7,578 nt of DNA from NCBI GenBank assembly GCA_002774315.1, contig PEYP01000163.1:1-7578 (forward strand), in the 5' to 3' direction. The DNA comes from Candidatus Stahliibacteriota bacterium CG08_land_8_20_14_0_20_40_26. GTDB taxonomy: Bacteria > Hydrothermota > UBA3073. Shown here in pieces: positions 5,830 to 7,578 of this stretch (the first letter of the stretch is position 1; the number at the start of each line of letters is the position of its first letter). The notes beneath the pieces are model-generated. The model ran no database searches, was not told where the DNA came from, and saw only the letters and a list, made by a program, of their open reading frames with translations. A program made the translations under genes and the position numbers.

Positions 5830-5833
5830 AAAC

Positions 5834-5867
5834 GAAAAATGAAAATATCAAAATGCAAATTGCAAAA
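5834..5867. repeat. AT-rich word array, left flank of the four-helix-bundle remnant
   Basis: A run built of the words AAAATGAAAA, AAAATGCAAATTG and CAAAATT lies between the nadC start and the end of the decayed gene. The same words appear on the opposite strand at 6051-6083, so the two arrays face each other like imperfect terminal inverted repeats. The array occupies the place where a nadC ribosome binding site would be expected. Confidence 0.55.
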
Positions 5868-6060
5868 TTATCCTTTCCTGGCCGTGACTATCGACTTCGC
5901 GATAATATTACTCAATTCCTTAGTTTCTTGCAAAAGGGTAGACAGGTTTGGATCTGTTATAGCACCCCACGGCAGTTTTGTTGAGTCGGACAACCAATTT
6001 TATGATGTTTGCCGCAAAATTTAAGAACCGTTCCGAAAGATTATCTCTTTCATTTTGCAT
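5868..6060 (-). pseudogene. Internally deleted four-helix-bundle protein gene (23S rRNA intervening-sequence protein type)
   Basis: On the minus strand an ATG at 6060 opens 46 residues beginning MQNERDNLSERFLNFAANII and continuing KLVVRLNKTAVG, which matches the N-terminus of the four-helix-bundle family found in 23S rRNA intervening sequences and scattered in many genomes. This frame stops at 5920. A second frame, shifted, carries LSTLLQETKELSNIIAKSIV followed by TARKG and a stop at 5868, which looks like the C-terminus of the same family. Family members are usually near 120 residues; only 193 bases remain, so about 170 bases of the middle (helices 2 and 3) appear lost, with a frame change at the join near the N-terminal GCY. 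Family function is poorly known. It sits between ackA and nadC and is flanked by inverted AT-rich arrays. A real shortened 46-residue peptide is possible but unlikely. Confidence 0.8.
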
Positions 6061-6119
6061 TTTTCAATTTGCACTTTTCATTTTTTACCTTTCACATTAC
6101 ACATTTAACCTTACACATT
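6051..6119. repeat. AT-rich word array, right flank of the remnant and 3' end of ackA
   Basis: Degenerate short words CATTTTGCA, TTTTTCAATTTGCA, CTTTTCATTTTTTAC and CTTTCACATTAC, then TTACACATT twice with a 14-base period (6097-6105 and 6111-6119). It overlaps the start of the four-helix-bundle remnant on one side and the last eight or so codons of ackA on the other. The inner words mirror the array at 5834-5867. Confidence 0.55.
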
Positions 6120-7407
6120 CCACTTCTCTTTTATACGCCTCCTCGCGCATCCTGTTCACATAATCTTTAGCCTCAAAAGAGTATGTAACCCTTGATGGAA
6201 TATCGTATCTCCCTTCAATTATTGCCACTGTATCCTCTGTCATGACCAGTTCCTCATCCGTTGGAATTACAAATACCTTTATCTTTGAATTATCAGAAGA
6301 GATTAAGAACTCGTGATTTCTTGAAACTGCCTTTCTATTTCTCTCCCTATCAAATTTAATACCCAGTTCCTCCATTCCCTGTAAACAATTTTCGCGGAGT
6401 TCCCACGCTAGTTCGCCCGCTCCTGCCGTAAAAACGATCGCATCGACCCTTCCAAGGAGTGCTATATATGCACCTATATACTTCTTTATCCTGTGGCACT
6501 CAACATCAAACGCAAGTTTTGAACGAGAATAGGATATCTGGGTCTTAAGTATATCCCGCAAATCTGTATATCTCCCGGTAATACCGCACAGCCCACTCTT
6601 TTTATTTAGTACATTCACAACCTCCTTCGCTGTGAGGTTCTCTCTCTCTGCAACATATGAGACTATTGCAGGATCTATATCTCCGGACCTTGTTCCCATA
6701 ACAAGCCCCTCAAGAGGTGTAAATCCCATAGAATGGTCGTAGGCTTCTCCTTTCTTTATTGCTGTAAAACTCACACCATTACCAATATGGCAGGTGACAA
6801 GGTTTGTCTTCTTAATAGGCCTATTAAGAAGAACTGCTGCTCTTCTTGATACATAAAGATGAGATGTGCCGTGAAAACCATATCTCCTTACTCTATACTT
6901 CTTGTACCATTCATAAGGAACTGCATATATGTAAGCTTCTGGAGGTATCGTTGAAATAAAAGCTGTATCCATAACAGCAATATGAGGGCAGGATGGAAAT
7001 AGTTCCATCGCTGCTCTTATGCCTAGTATATTTGGCGGGTTATGTAGTGGTGCAAGTTCCTTCAACTTCTCAAATGCATTAAGCACATCCTTTGTTATAA
7101 GGACAGAGTGTGTCAACTTTTCGCCCCCGTGAACAACCCTGTGCCCCACTCCCTGGATTAATGAAAAATCTTCCACTACACCCGTCTCTTTCAAAGTCTC
7201 CATTATCAGCCTTATTGCTTCTCTATACGAAGGGCATTCCTCTTCCTTTTTGTAGGGCTTTCTCCCCGGAACCTCATGGTTTATAAAACTGCCCCCTACT
7301 ACAACTCTCTCAACTATCCCCTTCGCAAGGGGAAGCTTCTCATCCCAGTTATACAGCTGGTATTTTACCGAAGAACTACCACAATTCAGAGTGAGTATGA
7401 GTCTCAT
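6097..7407 (-). CDS. ackA: Acetate kinase
   Basis: Phosphorylates acetate reversibly to acetyl phosphate; in fermenters and acetogens it runs toward ATP and acetate. Cytoplasmic, ASKHA fold. Key residues recalled for the Methanosarcina enzyme are in place: N8, S11, S13 and K15 in LNCGSSSVKYQ, R90 in VGHRVVHGG, H122 in APLHNP, D147 in VMDTAF, H179 in YGFHGTSH, N210 in HIGNGVS, R240 in GTRSGDIDP, and the acidic pair E385/E386 in IPTDEEL. At 436 residues it is about 35 longer than the usual 400; the surplus is after IIEGRYD. The last residues ECVRLNV are coded by an AT-rich repeat array. The usual FTAGIGENS reads FTAGAGELAW (327-335). AGGAGGA precedes the ATG, under a consensus promoter. No phosphotransacetylase gene is adjacent. 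Confidence 0.97.
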   Translation of the reverse strand: MRLILTLNCGSSSVKYQLYNWDEKLPLAKGIVERVVVGGSFINHEVPGRKPYKKEEECPSYREAIRLIMETLKETGVVEDFSLIQGVGHRVVHGGEKLTHSVLITKDVLNAFEKLKELAPLHNPPNILGIRAAMELFPSCPHIAVMDTAFISTIPPEAYIYAVPYEWYKKYRVRRYGFHGTSHLYVSRRAAVLLNRPIKKTNLVTCHIGNGVSFTAIKKGEAYDHSMGFTPLEGLVMGTRSGDIDPAIVSYVAERENLTAKEVVNVLNKKSGLCGITGRYTDLRDILKTQISYSRSKLAFDVECHRIKKYIGAYIALLGRVDAIVFTAGAGELAWELRENCLQGMEELGIKFDRERNRKAVSRNHEFLISSDNSKIKVFVIPTDEELVMTEDTVAIIEGRYDIPSRVTYSFEAKDYVNRMREEAYKREVECVRLNV

Positions 7408-7410
7408 CAG

Positions 7411-7417
7411 TCCTCCT
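7411..7417 (-). promoter_or_regulatory. Ribosome binding site of ackA
   Basis: AGGAGGA on the minus strand, three bases before the ATG (four counted from AGGAGG), fixes the start at 7407. Confidence 0.88.
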
Positions 7418-7465
7418 AATACAGGATTTTGTAGATTGAATATTTGATAAAATTAACAAAGATTT

Positions 7466-7494
7466 ATTATACAACATTTTTCTTCTATTGTCAA
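7466..7494 (-). promoter_or_regulatory. Consensus housekeeping promoter of ackA
   Basis: On the minus strand TTGACA (7494-7489) and TATAAT (7471-7466) are both perfect and separated by exactly 17 bases. Transcription should start near 7459, giving a leader of about 50 bases before the ackA start. The same transcript could run on through the remnant, nadC and the two membrane genes, since no clear terminator lies between them. Confidence 0.9.
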
Positions 7495-7504
7495 CATTTT
7501 TCTT
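7472..7504. promoter_or_regulatory. Paired 13-bp direct repeats over the ackA promoter, possible operator
   Basis: CAACATTTTTCTT occurs exactly at 7472-7484 and 7492-7504, with a period of 20 bases, close to two DNA turns. One copy lies in the spacer next to the -10 box of ackA; the other overlaps its -35 box and touches the -35 box of the divergent promoter. Such placement fits a binding site for a regulator acting on both promoters, but no protein is known to bind here. Confidence 0.5.
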
Positions 7505-7531
7505 GACTTTTCCTCCCTGATATGTTACAAT
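7503..7531 (+). promoter_or_regulatory. Divergent promoter reading out of the window
   Basis: TTGACT (7503-7508) and TACAAT (7526-7531) on the plus strand, one mismatch each from consensus, are spaced by exactly 17 bases. Transcription would start near 7538. No gene start follows within the remaining 40 bases, so its gene lies beyond the right edge. The two -35 boxes of the divergent pair are eight bases apart. Confidence 0.7.
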
Positions 7532-7578
7532 AGAATCCTATTTCCTTTGCGTTATGTGAGTTTGCAAATAATCTTTTA

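Noticed and set aside
5830..5870. A separate nadC promoter in the AT-rich flank
   Set aside because: TTGCAA and TTGCAT words occur on the minus strand, but no -10 box is found at a proper distance; the words belong to the degenerate array.
5515..6024. Plus-strand ORF of 169 residues crossing the nadC start and the spacer
   Set aside because: It overlaps nadC antisense and the decayed four-helix-bundle gene, and its sequence has no family-like pattern.

Overview
The window looks like bacterial chromosome of moderate, slightly AT-rich composition. Bacterial signs are strong Shine-Dalgarno sequences (a full AAAGGAGGTGA before the HU gene, AGGAGGA before ackA), a consensus TTGACA-17-TATAAT promoter and a typical bacterial HU protein. 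Arginine is mostly AGA/AGG and isoleucine often ATA. Split glycine dehydrogenase, acetate kinase and many short dispersed repeats suggest an uncultured anaerobe. I cannot place the phylum from the sequence alone.

Layout. Positions 3-2488 (+) hold a glycine cleavage cluster: the 3' part of gcvT, gcvH (14 bp overlap) and gcvPA. The partner gcvPB, normally next, is absent. Positions 2583-3174 (+) hold a small three-helix membrane protein and an HU-family DNA-binding protein, closed by a strong hairpin. Positions 3175-3457 are a gene-free gap between convergent genes, with three hairpins. Positions 3458-7407 are all minus strand. In transcription order they are ackA, a decayed four-helix-bundle protein gene, nadC, a YihY/BrkB-type membrane protein gene and an unnamed membrane protein gene. 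At the right edge ackA has a consensus promoter, back to back with a promoter that fires out of the window.

How the genes relate. GcvT, GcvH and GcvPA/B with a lipoamide dehydrogenase interconvert glycine with CO2, ammonia and methylene-tetrahydrofolate using NAD. NadC makes the NAD precursor nicotinate mononucleotide. AckA makes ATP from acetyl phosphate. A link to amino-acid or one-carbon based anaerobic energy metabolism is an inference only; nothing here shows the genes are functionally coupled.

The most notable theme is small repeats and decayed cassettes sitting on gene edges. A palindromic element lies just before gcvPA and leaves it without a visible ribosome binding site. A 7-bp tandem repeat is inserted in frame in nadC. 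Related palindromes follow gcvPA and nadC. An internally deleted four-helix-bundle gene lies between ackA and nadC, flanked by inverted AT-rich word arrays, and the ackA C-terminus runs into one of these arrays. I see no tRNA, rRNA, CRISPR array, transposase or complete mobile element.
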